Positions 27,425 to 36,125 are shown, numbered from the stretch's first letter. The stretch is DNA of 64,000 bases from CAZUDO01 sp964618895 (GCA_964618895.1 CAZUDO010000073.1:1-64000); one strand, 5' to 3'. Made by a program: numbers and translations. The notes: generated by a model from the letters alone, not told the origin.

Positions 27425-29437
27425 ATGGCGCGTGCCGCACGTGACATCCCGCGGGAGGTAGAACGGCTCCGCGAGGAGATCGAAGCGCACAACCACCGCT
27501 ACTACGTGCTCGACGATCCGCTCGTCTCGGATGCCGAGTACGACGCCCTCTTTCGTCGCCTGCAGGCCCTGGAGGACGCCCATCCTGCGCTGCGGTCACC
27601 CGACTCGCCCACGCAGCGTGTGGGGGCCGCGCCGCTCGAGAAGTTCGCCAGCGTGCGCCATCGCCAGCCCATGCTGTCGCTGGCCAATGTCACCACGCCC
27701 GAGGACTTCCTCGAGTTCGACGCGCGCGTACGCAAGTTCCTCGCGCTGCCCACGATCGAGTACGTCGGCGAGCCCAAGGTCGACGGCGTGGCGGTCGAGC
27801 TGGTGTACGAGGACGGCGCGCTGGCGGTGGCCTCGACGCGTGGCGACGGCACGGTCGGGGAGGACATCACCCAGAACGTGCGTACCATCCGCAGCGTACC
27901 GCTGCGGCTGCACAAGGGCCGGGGCGCCCTCCCCGAGCGGCTCGAGGTGCGCGGCGAGGTGTTTCTCCCCATCACCCCCTTCCGGCGCCTGAACCGCGAG
28001 CGCGAGGAAGCCGGCGAGCCCACCTTCGCCAACCCGCGCAACGCCGCCGCCGGGTCGCTCAAGCAACTCGACCCCACCATCACCGCCACTCGCCGGCTCG
28101 ACTTCGTCTGCCACGGCCTCGGCGAGGTGCGCTGGACGGCACGCCCGACCACCCATTGGGACGTGCTGCAGGCCCTGGCTGCCCTGGGGCTCAAGCCGGT
28201 GCCCCGGAGCCAGGTGTTACGCAGCCCGGACGAGGTCGCGGCCCTGTTCGACCGGCTCGAGCGCGAGCGCGACGCGCTGGCGTACGAGATCGACGGGCTG
28301 GTGGTGAAGGCGAACGACCTGGCGCTGCAGCGCCGGCTGGGCGAGATCTCGCGCTCGCCGCGCTGGGCGGTGGCCTACAAGTTCAAGGCCCGGCAGGCCA
28401 CCACCCGCATCCTCACCATCCAGCCGTCGGTCGGTCGGACGGGCGTCCTCACACCGGTGGCCGAGCTGGAGCCGGTGCCGGTCGGGGGCGTCACCGTCCG
28501 CAACGCCTCGCTGCACAACATGGACGAGATCGAGCGCAAGGACGTGCGCATCGGCGACACCGTCGTCATCGAGCGGGCGGGCGACGTGATCCCGTACCTG
28601 GTGAAGGTGATCGTCGAGCAGCGCACCGGTCGCGAGCGGCGCTTCACGATGCCGCGCCGCTGCCCGGTGTGCCGGGCCGAAGTGGTGCGGTCCGAGGACG
28701 AGGTCGCCTATCGCTGCATCGGGCTCGGCTGCCCCGCCAAACTGAAGCAGGCCATCCGCTTCATCGGCGCCCGCACCGCCATGGACATCGAGGGCCTCGG
28801 CGAGAAGCTGGTCGACCAGCTCGTCGATCGCGGCCTGGTGCACGATCTGGCCGATCTCTACCACCTGGAGGCCGACACGCTCGCCGATCTCGACCGCATG
28901 GGGAAGAAATCGGCCGCCAACCTGTGCGCGCAGATCGCACGCAGCCGGACCACCACCCTGCCCCGGCTCCTGGTCGCGCTCGGCATCCGTCAGGTGGGCG
29001 AGGCCACGGCCAAGGCCCTCGCCGAGCACTTCGGCACGCTCGCGCGGCTGATGGCCGCCCCCCCCGAGGCGCTGCAGGAGGTGCGCGACGTCGGGCCCGA
29101 GGTGGCGGCCAGCATCCATCGGTTCTTCGCCGAGCCACAGAATCGTACGGTGATCGCCCGCCTGCTCGACGCCGGCGTGCGCCCGGCCGCGGTCGCCGCG
29201 ACCACGGGACCACTCGCCGGCAAGAAGTTCGTGCTCACCGGGGGGCTCGCGCGCATGAGCCGGCCCGAAGCCCAGCGTCGCATCGAAGCGCGCGGCGGGC
29301 GCCTGGTCTCGAGCATCAGCGCGGAGACGGACTACGTCGTGGTCGGGGTCGACCCGGGCTCCAAAGTTGCGAAGGCGAAGAAGCTCGGCACCACCCTCCT
29401 GGACGAGGACGCCTTCCTCGCGCTCCTGGGGGAGTGA
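27425..29437 (+). CDS. ligA: NAD-dependent DNA ligase LigA
   Basis: A 670-residue ligase with the full domain order: Ia region (YYVLDDPLVSDAEYDAL), adenylation domain with nucleophile K118 in EPKVDGVAVE, OB fold (SVGRTGVLTPVA), Cys4 zinc finger (CPVCRAEVVRSED...CIGLGCPAKL), helix-hairpin-helix region and C-terminal BRCT (GKKFVLTGGLARMSRPEA). It seals nicks during replication and repair. An alternative GTG start at 27380 adds 15 residues; that extension duplicates the MARAARD start, so ATG 27425 is preferred. Confidence 0.93.
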   Translation: MARAARDIPREVERLREEIEAHNHRYYVLDDPLVSDAEYDALFRRLQALEDAHPALRSPDSPTQRVGAAPLEKFASVRHRQPMLSLANVTTPEDFLEFDARVRKFLALPTIEYVGEPKVDGVAVELVYEDGALAVASTRGDGTVGEDITQNVRTIRSVPLRLHKGRGALPERLEVRGEVFLPITPFRRLNREREEAGEPTFANPRNAAAGSLKQLDPTITATRRLDFVCHGLGEVRWTARPTTHWDVLQALAALGLKPVPRSQVLRSPDEVAALFDRLERERDALAYEIDGLVVKANDLALQRRLGEISRSPRWAVAYKFKARQATTRILTIQPSVGRTGVLTPVAELEPVPVGGVTVRNASLHNMDEIERKDVRIGDTVVIERAGDVIPYLVKVIVEQRTGRERRFTMPRRCPVCRAEVVRSEDEVAYRCIGLGCPAKLKQAIRFIGARTAMDIEGLGEKLVDQLVDRGLVHDLADLYHLEADTLADLDRMGKKSAANLCAQIARSRTTTLPRLLVALGIRQVGEATAKALAEHFGTLARLMAAPPEALQEVRDVGPEVAASIHRFFAEPQNRTVIARLLDAGVRPAAVAATTGPLAGKKFVLTGGLARMSRPEAQRRIEARGGRLVSSISAETDYVVVGVDPGSKVAKAKKLGTTLLDEDAFLALLGE

Positions 29438-29712
29438 TGCCGCTCGTGCGCGTACGGCTGCTCGTCCGCGGGCGCGTGCAGGGGGTCTGGTTCCGCGGCG
29501 CCACGCAGGAGGAAGCGCACCGCCTCGGTGTGGCAGGATGGGTCCGCAACCGCCCCGACGGGACGGTCGAGGCCGAAGTCGAGGGCACGCGGGAAGCGAT
29601 CGACGCGCTGGTGGCCTGGGCGCACCGCGGGCCGAGCGCCGCCCGCGTCACGGACGTGGCGATCGAGACCATCGGCACCACCGGCGAGCAGGGATTTGTC
29701 GTCAAAGGCTGA
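29437..29712 (+). CDS. acyP: Acylphosphatase
   Basis: A 91-residue enzyme with the complete family signature: GRVQGVWFR (catalytic R20), then GWVRNRPDGTVEAEVEG (catalytic N38). It hydrolyses carboxyl-phosphate bonds such as in acyl phosphates. The start ATG shares its A with the TGA of ligA, so the two are translationally coupled. The glycosyltransferase downstream starts inside its last codons. Confidence 0.92.
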   Translation: MPLVRVRLLVRGRVQGVWFRGATQEEAHRLGVAGWVRNRPDGTVEAEVEGTREAIDALVAWAHRGPSAARVTDVAIETIGTTGEQGFVVKG

Positions 29713-31468
29713 CCGCGCCGGCCTCGCCTTGGCCGCCGCCTATCTCCTGCTCGCCCTGCACGGCCTCGGCACGGACATCATCGGCGACGACGAAGCGCGC
29801 GAGGCCGGGATCGCACGCGACGTGGCGGCCGGGCACTGGCTCTGGCCGCGCTTCAACGACACCGTCCTGCCCGACAAGCCGCCGCTCTACCACTGGCTGG
29901 CCGCGCTGCCGTGCGCCATCACCGGGTTTTCCGAAACCGCGGTCCGCCTGCCGTCAGCCGTCGCCGGGGCAGCGCTGGTCGGCTGGACGGTCCACTTCGG
30001 CCGCACGCTGCTCGGGGGGTCCGCAGGACTGGTCGCCGGCGGGCTCCTCGCCCTCACGCCGGCGCTGTTCTCGCGCGCCCGGGTGGCCCGCCCGGACGTG
30101 CTGCTCGCCGTCCTGCTGGCGGTCGCGCTCGGCACAGCGTTCCGGGCGTGGCGGGACCACCGCCGCCGGGACGCCGTCGCCGCGCTCGCCGTGCTCGGCG
30201 CCGCGACGCTCGCCAAGGGGCCGATCGCGCCGGCGCTCTTCGTGACCACCATGCTCGGCTTCCTCGTCTGGCAGCGCGACCTGCGCGCCGTCCGCCGCCT
30301 GCTGCCGGCGCCCGGCCTGGCCGTGTGCGCCGTGCTCGGACTCGGCTGGTACGCGCTCGCGCTCGCCGGCTGGGGCCCACTGTTCGTGCGCGAGCATCTG
30401 GTGGGCCGCTATCTCGGGAATCTGTTCGGTCTGGCGGTGACCGACGCCGCGGCGACGCCCCGGGCCTTCTGGCGCCAGCCGTTCTTCTACGCCCTGCAGC
30501 TGCCCGCCATGGCGCTCCCCTGGATCCCGCTTGCGGCCTGGAGCCTGTGGCGTGCGCAGCGGGCAGGCGGGCTCCGTGACGCGCGGCTGCGGTTCCTCGT
30601 CTGCTGGGCGCTGGCCCCGGTGGTGGTGTTCACGCCCGCGGTTGTGAAGCTGCGCTACTACCTCCTGCCCGCCCTCCCGGCGCTGGCCCTCATCGCGGCC
30701 CCGGCCGTGCTCGAGCTCGCCCGCCGCGCGCCCCGGCGGCCGTCGCGCCGCGACCTGCTGGTGGTGGGAGGCACGGTCGCCGGCGCCCTGGTGCTGGTCG
30801 TGCTACTCGCCAGCACGGGGGCCCGGTTCCTGTCCCCCACCGACCGCTCCCAGCTCGCCATTACGCTCGCGCTCGTGCCCGGCGGCGCACCCACGGCGGC
30901 GGCAAGCGCCGGATTCGCCCTCGGCACGTTCGTCGTCGCGGCCACCTGCCGCGCCTGGGCGGTGGGCCTCGGGCTGGTCGCCACCGCGCAGCTCCTGTGG
31001 CTCGTCGCAGGCGCCCCGGCAGTGGATCGGGTGGTCGCCGAGCGCGATTCGCTCCGCGCCTTCGCACGAGAGGTGGCGGCGCGCCATCCGGCGCCCGCAG
31101 CGCTCGCCGTCTACGGCGAGGAGCTGCGCACCATCGTGCTCTACGTCGGCCGGCCCATGGCCGTGGTGCGACGACGCGAGCACCTCGCACCCGGCCTGCT
31201 GGTGGTCACGACCGCGCCCCTCTACCGCACCCTGGCGAAGGCTGGTCTGCTCGGGCCCCCGCTACTCGAGGCTGTGGGACGCATCGGCAACCTCGCTCAC
31301 GGCGGGGTCGTGCTGGCCCGCGTGGAGGCCATGTCCTTCGATCACCGGACGGACTCCCTCGAGCACGTAGCGCCGCCCTTTCGAGCGCACGACGCGCGCG
31401 GTGGCCAGCCCGGCGATGTGCCGGCGCAGGCACGCGTTCAGATCGTGCGCCAGCTTGGCCATCCGTAG
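29696..31468 (+). CDS. ArnT/PMT-like membrane glycosyltransferase (C-terminus altered)
   Basis: This 590-residue polytopic membrane protein (about 11-12 helices) belongs to the GT83/GT39 superfamily: DDEAREAGIARDVAAGHWLWPRF with the catalytic acidic pair, then DKPPLYHWLAALP. Such enzymes transfer a lipid-linked sugar, typically to lipid A or proteins. The start is taken as TTG 29696 after AGCAGGGA; no ATG is suitable. The last ~42 residues (from SFDHRTDSL) are not membrane-enzyme-like and read antisense through the core of the next gene, so the natural stop seems lost at about 31.34 kb. Confidence 0.78.
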   Translation: MSSKADRAGLALAAAYLLLALHGLGTDIIGDDEAREAGIARDVAAGHWLWPRFNDTVLPDKPPLYHWLAALPCAITGFSETAVRLPSAVAGAALVGWTVHFGRTLLGGSAGLVAGGLLALTPALFSRARVARPDVLLAVLLAVALGTAFRAWRDHRRRDAVAALAVLGAATLAKGPIAPALFVTTMLGFLVWQRDLRAVRRLLPAPGLAVCAVLGLGWYALALAGWGPLFVREHLVGRYLGNLFGLAVTDAAATPRAFWRQPFFYALQLPAMALPWIPLAAWSLWRAQRAGGLRDARLRFLVCWALAPVVVFTPAVVKLRYYLLPALPALALIAAPAVLELARRAPRRPSRRDLLVVGGTVAGALVLVVLLASTGARFLSPTDRSQLAITLALVPGGAPTAAASAGFALGTFVVAATCRAWAVGLGLVATAQLLWLVAGAPAVDRVVAERDSLRAFAREVAARHPAPAALAVYGEELRTIVLYVGRPMAVVRRREHLAPGLLVVTTAPLYRTLAKAGLLGPPLLEAVGRIGNLAHGGVVLARVEAMSFDHRTDSLEHVAPPFRAHDARGGQPGDVPAQARVQIVRQLGHP

Positions 31469-32446
31469 GCGCTGTGCCTTGGGATCTTCTCCCTGGTCGA
31501 TCTGCAGCGTCGCCTCGAGATGCGCGCACAGCTCCTCGGCCGTCGAGCGGCTCGGCACCTCGGCAAGGCGACGGAGCAGGGTGAAACGTGCCGGGGTGAG
31601 CCACACCCCCTCCGGCGAGCCGGCGAGCCGAACCGACCCCGCATGCCCGTTCTCGTCGGGGACGAGCCAGAGCTCCGGTCCCAGATCCTGCGCCACCGCG
31701 ACCACCTGCTGCGCGCCGACGCCGACAGCCACCGCTTCGACCCGGAACGAGAACTCACGCAGGTTGAGGATGTTGCGGAGCCGCTCGTCGCCGGGAACGG
31801 CGATGCGGATGCAGAGCTCGAAGCTCTCGTGCGGGGCATGCTCCGACCGGCGCGGGAGCAGGGCGCGCACCTGATCGACCAGCTCCCGGCGGCGGGCGTC
31901 GTCGGTGAACACGAGCGCCGCCCCGAGCGTCCCGAGCGTGCTGAGGCCACCGAGCATCACGACGCGGCGGCGGATGCCGTCGATCTCGACCTCGCGTATG
32001 ACCAGCAGCCCGTAGTCGATGTCGCAGCGACGCCGGGGCTCCTCGGGTGAGGCTTCCATCTCCCGACGCCGGAAGTCCCGGCCCCGGAAGTGGACCTTGT
32101 TGCCGGTCGCCCGGGGATCGGTCTCCGGGAATCGCTCCGCGGGTTCGAGTCTGGAGACCAGCGGCCGGTACACGTCGTGATCGTGGTACGGCTTGGCCCG
32201 TCCCAGGAGGAACACATCGGCGTTGCGGGGGAGCGGATCGCCCGTCCCCCGGGACCACGCGCGAACGAAATCACACCGCACCACGGCCGCCCCCAGGCGT
32301 TCGCGCACCAGCGCGAAGGCGAGCCCGTCACGCAGCGCCAGGTCCCCATCGTACAGGGTGGCGAGCACCACCCCGCGTCCGTCGCGGTCGGTGGTGACCT
32401 CGCTCCAGAACCGCGCCAGCCAACCGTAGTCCTTGGCCCCGATCAC
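31262..32446 (-). CDS. Putative sensor-regulator: Rossmann-like N-domain plus C-terminal winged helix
   Basis: A 394-residue protein divergent from the ubiquitin-like operon. Residues about 74-190 have ADVFLLGRAKPY, then IDYGLLVIREVEIDG...VVMLGGLSTLGTLGAALVFTDD. The same pattern (GG/GS stretch, then (D/E)YG(L/I)LV and GTxGxA) is seen in the XRE-type protein across the intergenic region. Residues about 282-364 (LTPARFTLLRRLAEVPSRS...RVVRSKGRRYVLEG) look like an OmpR-type winged helix. The last ~25 residues read antisense into the glycosyltransferase gene and are probably an accidental extension. Likely a ligand-responsive transcription factor; function is an inference. Confidence 0.6.
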   Translation of the reverse strand: MIGAKDYGWLARFWSEVTTDRDGRGVVLATLYDGDLALRDGLAFALVRERLGAAVVRCDFVRAWSRGTGDPLPRNADVFLLGRAKPYHDHDVYRPLVSRLEPAERFPETDPRATGNKVHFRGRDFRRREMEASPEEPRRRCDIDYGLLVIREVEIDGIRRRVVMLGGLSTLGTLGAALVFTDDARRRELVDQVRALLPRRSEHAPHESFELCIRIAVPGDERLRNILNLREFSFRVEAVAVGVGAQQVVAVAQDLGPELWLVPDENGHAGSVRLAGSPEGVWLTPARFTLLRRLAEVPSRSTAEELCAHLEATLQIDQGEDPKAQRLRMAKLAHDLNACLRRHIAGLATARVVRSKGRRYVLEGVRPVIEGHGLHAGQHDPAVSEVADASHSLE

Positions 32447-32772
32447 GTTCGCCTCCCCTCCCCCACCACCTGCGTCCCGCCCACGGCCGACAATTACCTA
32501 GATCGGCTCTGGGCGGCAATACGGGGTTCCCAGTGGTCGGTGCATTGGCCCCCGAGCTCCGATGCCGGCGAAACGATAGCCCTATACGATACTTACCCAA
32601 TCCTGCCAGAAATCTCGGACCTGCGGCAGATTTTTTCCTTGACGATGCCTGTAAGTGACGCTTATATGGGTCGCCAGGTGGGATAATTCCCTCCCCCGCC
32701 CACCGGTCCGATAGTTACCGCCACGCGCCAGAGAATCAACCCATCCCATCCGCTACGGAGGATCATCGTCCC
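32447..32772 (+). promoter_or_regulatory. Divergent intergenic control region with a sigma70-like promoter
   Basis: This 326-base gap between divergent regulators is visibly more AT-rich than its surroundings. A near-consensus promoter reads TTGACG (32639-32644), 17-base spacer, TTATAT (32662-32667), giving a start near 32674 and an untranslated leader of about 100 bases before the operon's first gene. A CGGAGG ribosome site lies at 32756-32761. Upstream, TATACGATAC around 32584 could serve the leftward gene, but I see no convincing -35 for it. No clear operator palindrome is visible. Confidence 0.6.
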
Positions 32773-33933
32773 ATGAAGGTCATCAGCCTCCTCGACCCCA
32801 TCATGCGCTCCCGCTCCTTGACCAATGAGGGGCTCGCCCGCCGCGCCGGCGTCGGCGTGGAAACGGTGCGTGCGCTGCGGCGGAACACGTGGCGGGGCGT
32901 GCGGCGTGAAACGCTGCGCCGGCTCACCAAGGCCCTCGACGTGCGTTCGATCGACGAGCTGTTCGCACTGGTGCCGAGTGACATCTGGGGCCCGATCTTC
33001 CTGCACCGCACGGTGACCGTTCACTTCACATCCAAGGTGCGCCCCATGGTCGCCCCGCGCGCCCCCGGCGTCCTCGATCCCCAGGCGGTAGGGTACTGGG
33101 ACCTCTCGGCCTACATGGTGCTCCTCCAGCACCTCCACAAGAAGGTGCCGGGCGTCCGCATCGACGTGGTGATGCACGCCGCCGGGGACACCCACGTCAG
33201 CGCGGCGGTGCGGGAGGTGCTCGCCAAGGGCTGCCACATCGTGTTCGGCTCGCAGGTGGGAAATCCATTCGTCGAAGAGTTGCTATCGGCCGCGCACAAC
33301 GTGCCCCCCTACACGCCCGACCAGCGCAGCGCGTTCCCGTACGCGTTCGCCTGGGATGCCGATCACGACGTCCCGTCGTCGTTCGGCGCACGTGCGACTG
33401 GTTCCGAGGTCGGGGTGGTGCGCGTGTCGGACGGCGCGCTGGTCGGGCGGCACACGCTGGTCGCCCAAGGGCCGGGCGAGGACACCGGCCTGGTGATGTT
33501 CCGGCGTACGTTCCGGCCGCCCCGCGACCGGCTCTACGGCCTCGACGACGAGTACGGCATCCTGGTGCTGCTCGGCTTCAGCGGCGTCGGCACCGGCGGA
33601 ATCGCCCGGATGGTGACCGATGACGACGCCGCCGTGGCCCTCTACCCGACCGACCCGCGCACCCCCGTGCTCCGGGCAGTAGCGGTAGACTATTTCCGAC
33701 CGCCGAGCCCGAGCAGCGTCGACAACCGGGAGGTGCGCGGCGCGAGCCTCGTGCCTGAGAAACCCGACAATCCCGCCCCGCCCACTCCGCCCGCCGGGGG
33801 GAATACCGGCGGATCCCCACGGGCCATCCGGCGGGGACCCCGGCCTCCGGGTGCGGAGGTCCCGCACCTCACCCGGGTGCATGTGTCCAACGGTGCGCGT
33901 ACAGCGGTCGCATCACGGGGGAAGACGTCGTGA
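32773..33933 (+). CDS. XRE-type regulator with C-terminal sensor-like domain (first operon gene)
   Basis: A 386-residue protein. Residues about 15-67 form a Cro/XRE helix-turn-helix (SLTNEGLARRAGVGVETVRALRRN, then ETLRRLTKALDV). Residues about 105-310 contain IVFGSQVGNPFVEELL and EYGILVLLGFSGVGTGGIARM, the same sensor-like pattern as in the divergent winged-helix protein. The final ~75 residues are Pro/Arg-rich and probably disordered. It is followed by a GTGA overlap with the RING-like gene, so it belongs to the ubiquitin-like operon and is probably its autoregulator. The domain family is not one I can name with certainty. Confidence 0.65.
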   Translation: MKVISLLDPIMRSRSLTNEGLARRAGVGVETVRALRRNTWRGVRRETLRRLTKALDVRSIDELFALVPSDIWGPIFLHRTVTVHFTSKVRPMVAPRAPGVLDPQAVGYWDLSAYMVLLQHLHKKVPGVRIDVVMHAAGDTHVSAAVREVLAKGCHIVFGSQVGNPFVEELLSAAHNVPPYTPDQRSAFPYAFAWDADHDVPSSFGARATGSEVGVVRVSDGALVGRHTLVAQGPGEDTGLVMFRRTFRPPRDRLYGLDDEYGILVLLGFSGVGTGGIARMVTDDDAAVALYPTDPRTPVLRAVAVDYFRPPSPSSVDNREVRGASLVPEKPDNPAPPTPPAGGNTGGSPRAIRRGPRPPGAEVPHLTRVHVSNGARTAVASRGKTS

Positions 33934-34409
33934 CCATCTGGCAGAGCGACGGCAGCGGGTCGGCCTGGCAACGCACCGCGCTGACCGAGGCGATCGACCT
34001 GGAGGGCGCCCGCATCGTGCCGTTCCCCGAGCACCAGGTCATGCGCGCCGCGTTGGTCACGACCGCGACCCACGGCATGACGGTGAACGGCCTGGCCCCG
34101 CTCGGCGTCGCGGTGCTCGACGACCGCGACGAGATCGCCGTCGGGACCCGCCGGCTCGTCTTCAGCCGCTACGCCCCTCCCGAGATCACGCCGTGTGCTC
34201 CCGATCGCGCCGGGACGCCGTGCGGCCGCTGCCTGGCACCCGTGCGCGCGCACGAACCCTGCGTCAGCTGCCCCGGCTGCCATACCCTGGCGCATGAGTC
34301 GGCTGAGCGCGCCTGCTTCTCCTACGATCCGCGCACCGCCTGCTGCGGTCGCGAGCGCAGCGCCTTTGACTGGACACCGGCAGACCAGGAGGCGAACGAT
34401 GACGCGTGA
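33930..34409 (+). CDS. FHA-like/RING-like Cys-rich protein, candidate E3
   Basis: A 159-residue protein. Residues about 38-80 resemble the end of an FHA domain (MTVNGLAPLGVAVLDDRDEIAVG, with NG at 53-54 and DEI at 67-69). Residues 98-139 are a binuclear treble-clef candidate: C98-x2-C101, C111/C114-x2-C117, H122, C129, C138/C139, matching the spacing CxxC...CPxCxxxxH...C of prokaryotic RING families. Adjacent E1 and E2 genes suggest an E3-like adaptor binding the charged E2, perhaps recognising phosphopeptides. GTG start overlapping the previous stop. E3 activity is an inference. Confidence 0.65.
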   Translation: MTIWQSDGSGSAWQRTALTEAIDLEGARIVPFPEHQVMRAALVTTATHGMTVNGLAPLGVAVLDDRDEIAVGTRRLVFSRYAPPEITPCAPDRAGTPCGRCLAPVRAHEPCVSCPGCHTLAHESAERACFSYDPRTACCGRERSAFDWTPADQEANDDA

Positions 34410-35568
34410 GGGAGCGATGACGCGTGCCGAGGCGCGTCTCGGCTCGCTCCCCGGGCTGACCCCGTCCGCCCTGACGCGGCTGCGCGCGAGCACGGTCGCC
34501 CTGATCGGCACCGGCGTGCTCGGCGGCGGCCTGTTCCCGCACCTGGCGCTGCTCGGCTCCCGGCTGATCATGATCGATCCCGACCGCGTAGACGCGGTCA
34601 ATTTGTCGAACCAGATGTTCCCCGCCGGGTCGGTCGGCGCGCCGAAGGCCATCGTCCGCGCCCGGCAGGCGCACGCGCTCAATCCGGACTGTGCGGTCGA
34701 GTCGGTGGTGGCTCGGATCGAGGCGCTCGGCCTCGCGGCGCTAGAGGAGGCCGACCTGCTGGTCACCGCCGTCGACGGGCGAGCGGCCCGCGCGTGGACC
34801 AACACCGTGGCCCGCCTCATCCAGCGGCCATGGCTCGACACCGCCGTCGACGGCAGTGGCCAGCGTCTGTTCGGGACGGTCGCGCTCTACGACCCACGAC
34901 GCGACGACGCCGCCTGTTACCTCTGCCGGTACGACACCGAGCAGGTGGCCGCCATCGCTCACGAACGGCGCGGGCCCGGGTGCCCCAACTGGCGGGCCCT
35001 ACCCGCCGGTCCGACCACGCCCACCCTGCAGACCTCGGCGTTCGGCGCCGTGGTGGGCGGCTATGCCGCCCTGTGGGCGGTGCAGGCGCTCCTCGGCCAG
35101 GCCGACGGCCTGGCCAGCCGGCAGCTGGTCGTCGAGGCCGACGTGCCGCGCTGCCGGATGGTCAGCCTCACACGCAACCCGGGTTGCCCGCACCCTGGGG
35201 TCACGCTGACGCGAACGGGTGCCGTCTCCGTGGGCGCCCTCGTCGCCGCCGCGGCCGCCGACCTCGCCGCCACGCCGGACGCGGTCACCTTTCCCGGCCG
35301 CGTGCTGGTGACCGGGCTCGTCTGCCCCGCCTGCCTCGCGTCCCGGAAGCTGGTGCGGGTGGCCGAAGCGGTCACCGACGACGAACTCCGCTGCGCCTGC
35401 GGGGCCGAGATGCGGCCGGCGGCACTCACGGAGCGCCTGGCCGGCGACGACCTCGCGCGCGCACACGGCCTGCGGTGGATCACCCTCGGCATACCCCCCG
35501 ACGACGTGGCGATCGTCCACGCCGGCGCGCGCAGCCACCACTACGTCGTGCACGGGAGGAGCACATGA
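34399..35568 (+). CDS. E1-like ubiquitin-activating protein (ThiF/MoeB family)
   Basis: A 389-residue protein. The adenylation domain has the nucleotide loop LIGTGVLGGGLFPHLA (35-50), MIDPDRVDAVNLSNQMF with D60 and D62 (58-74), and GAPKA. C195 in RGPGCPNW is a candidate thioester cysteine, followed by TPTLQTSAFGAVVGGYAALWAVQALL, typical of E1 proteins that charge a Ubl. Structural zinc ligands may be C173/C176 and C309/C312/C332/C334. The usual NLxRQ reads NLSNQ, so one ATP-contacting Arg is absent. A strong AGGAGG site precedes ATG 34399, and the gene overlaps the RING-like gene by 11 bases. Confidence 0.82.
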   Translation: MTREGAMTRAEARLGSLPGLTPSALTRLRASTVALIGTGVLGGGLFPHLALLGSRLIMIDPDRVDAVNLSNQMFPAGSVGAPKAIVRARQAHALNPDCAVESVVARIEALGLAALEEADLLVTAVDGRAARAWTNTVARLIQRPWLDTAVDGSGQRLFGTVALYDPRRDDAACYLCRYDTEQVAAIAHERRGPGCPNWRALPAGPTTPTLQTSAFGAVVGGYAALWAVQALLGQADGLASRQLVVEADVPRCRMVSLTRNPGCPHPGVTLTRTGAVSVGALVAAAAADLAATPDAVTFPGRVLVTGLVCPACLASRKLVRVAEAVTDDELRCACGAEMRPAALTERLAGDDLARAHGLRWITLGIPPDDVAIVHAGARSHHYVVHGRST

Positions 35569-36125
35569 ACGATCCCATCCTGCGGAGCTTCCTGGAGGTG
35601 TTCTTCGCCGACGCCGGGACGTGCGCCAGCGACAGCGACACGCTGGTCCTCCTGGCCCACCCGTGCGTCGACGGCCCGCCCACCGTCTACGACGGCACCT
35701 TCACGGAGGTCGAGCACCTGGAACGGACGACCACCGGCACGGTGCGGGTGTCGGCCGATCCCGTGCCCTTCGTCGTGACGTTGCCAGCCGACTACCTGCG
35801 CAGCACCGACCCGCGGCTGCAGTTCCGGATCGCACGGGTCGAGAGCCCGCTCTTCCACCCGAACTGCGCGGGGGGCGTGCTCTGCCTCGGCAAGCACTTC
35901 CGCCCGGGGACGCGGCTCCGCCCGTTGCTCGAGCAGTTGCACGGCATCGTCGGCGGCCGGGTCCGGGGAACGGCGGATCCGTTGGACGCCGAGGCGGCGC
36001 GCTACTACCTGAATCACGCGGAGCAGATCGACGACCTGCGCGTGCGGCCGCTCTGGCGCCGGCCCGTCGCCGCGCGTTCCAGCGTCGAAGCGCTCATGCC
36101 GCGCCCGGGCGGGGAGGTGACCTGA
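35565..36125 (+). CDS. E2-like ubiquitin-conjugating protein (UBC fold)
   Basis: A 186-residue protein. The central region VPFVVTLPADYLRSTDPRLQ corresponds to the UBC F.v.iP..YP..PP strand, and PLFHPNCAGGVLCLGKHFRPG matches the UBC active site: HPN at 98-100 and the presumed catalytic Cys C107, seven residues after the Asn compared with eight in eukaryotic E2s. It would accept the Ubl from the E1 encoded immediately upstream (ATGA overlap) and pass it to a target. The C-terminal ~60 residues are helical. Confidence 0.82.
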   Translation: MNDPILRSFLEVFFADAGTCASDSDTLVLLAHPCVDGPPTVYDGTFTEVEHLERTTTGTVRVSADPVPFVVTLPADYLRSTDPRLQFRIARVESPLFHPNCAGGVLCLGKHFRPGTRLRPLLEQLHGIVGGRVRGTADPLDAEAARYYLNHAEQIDDLRVRPLWRRPVAARSSVEALMPRPGGEVT

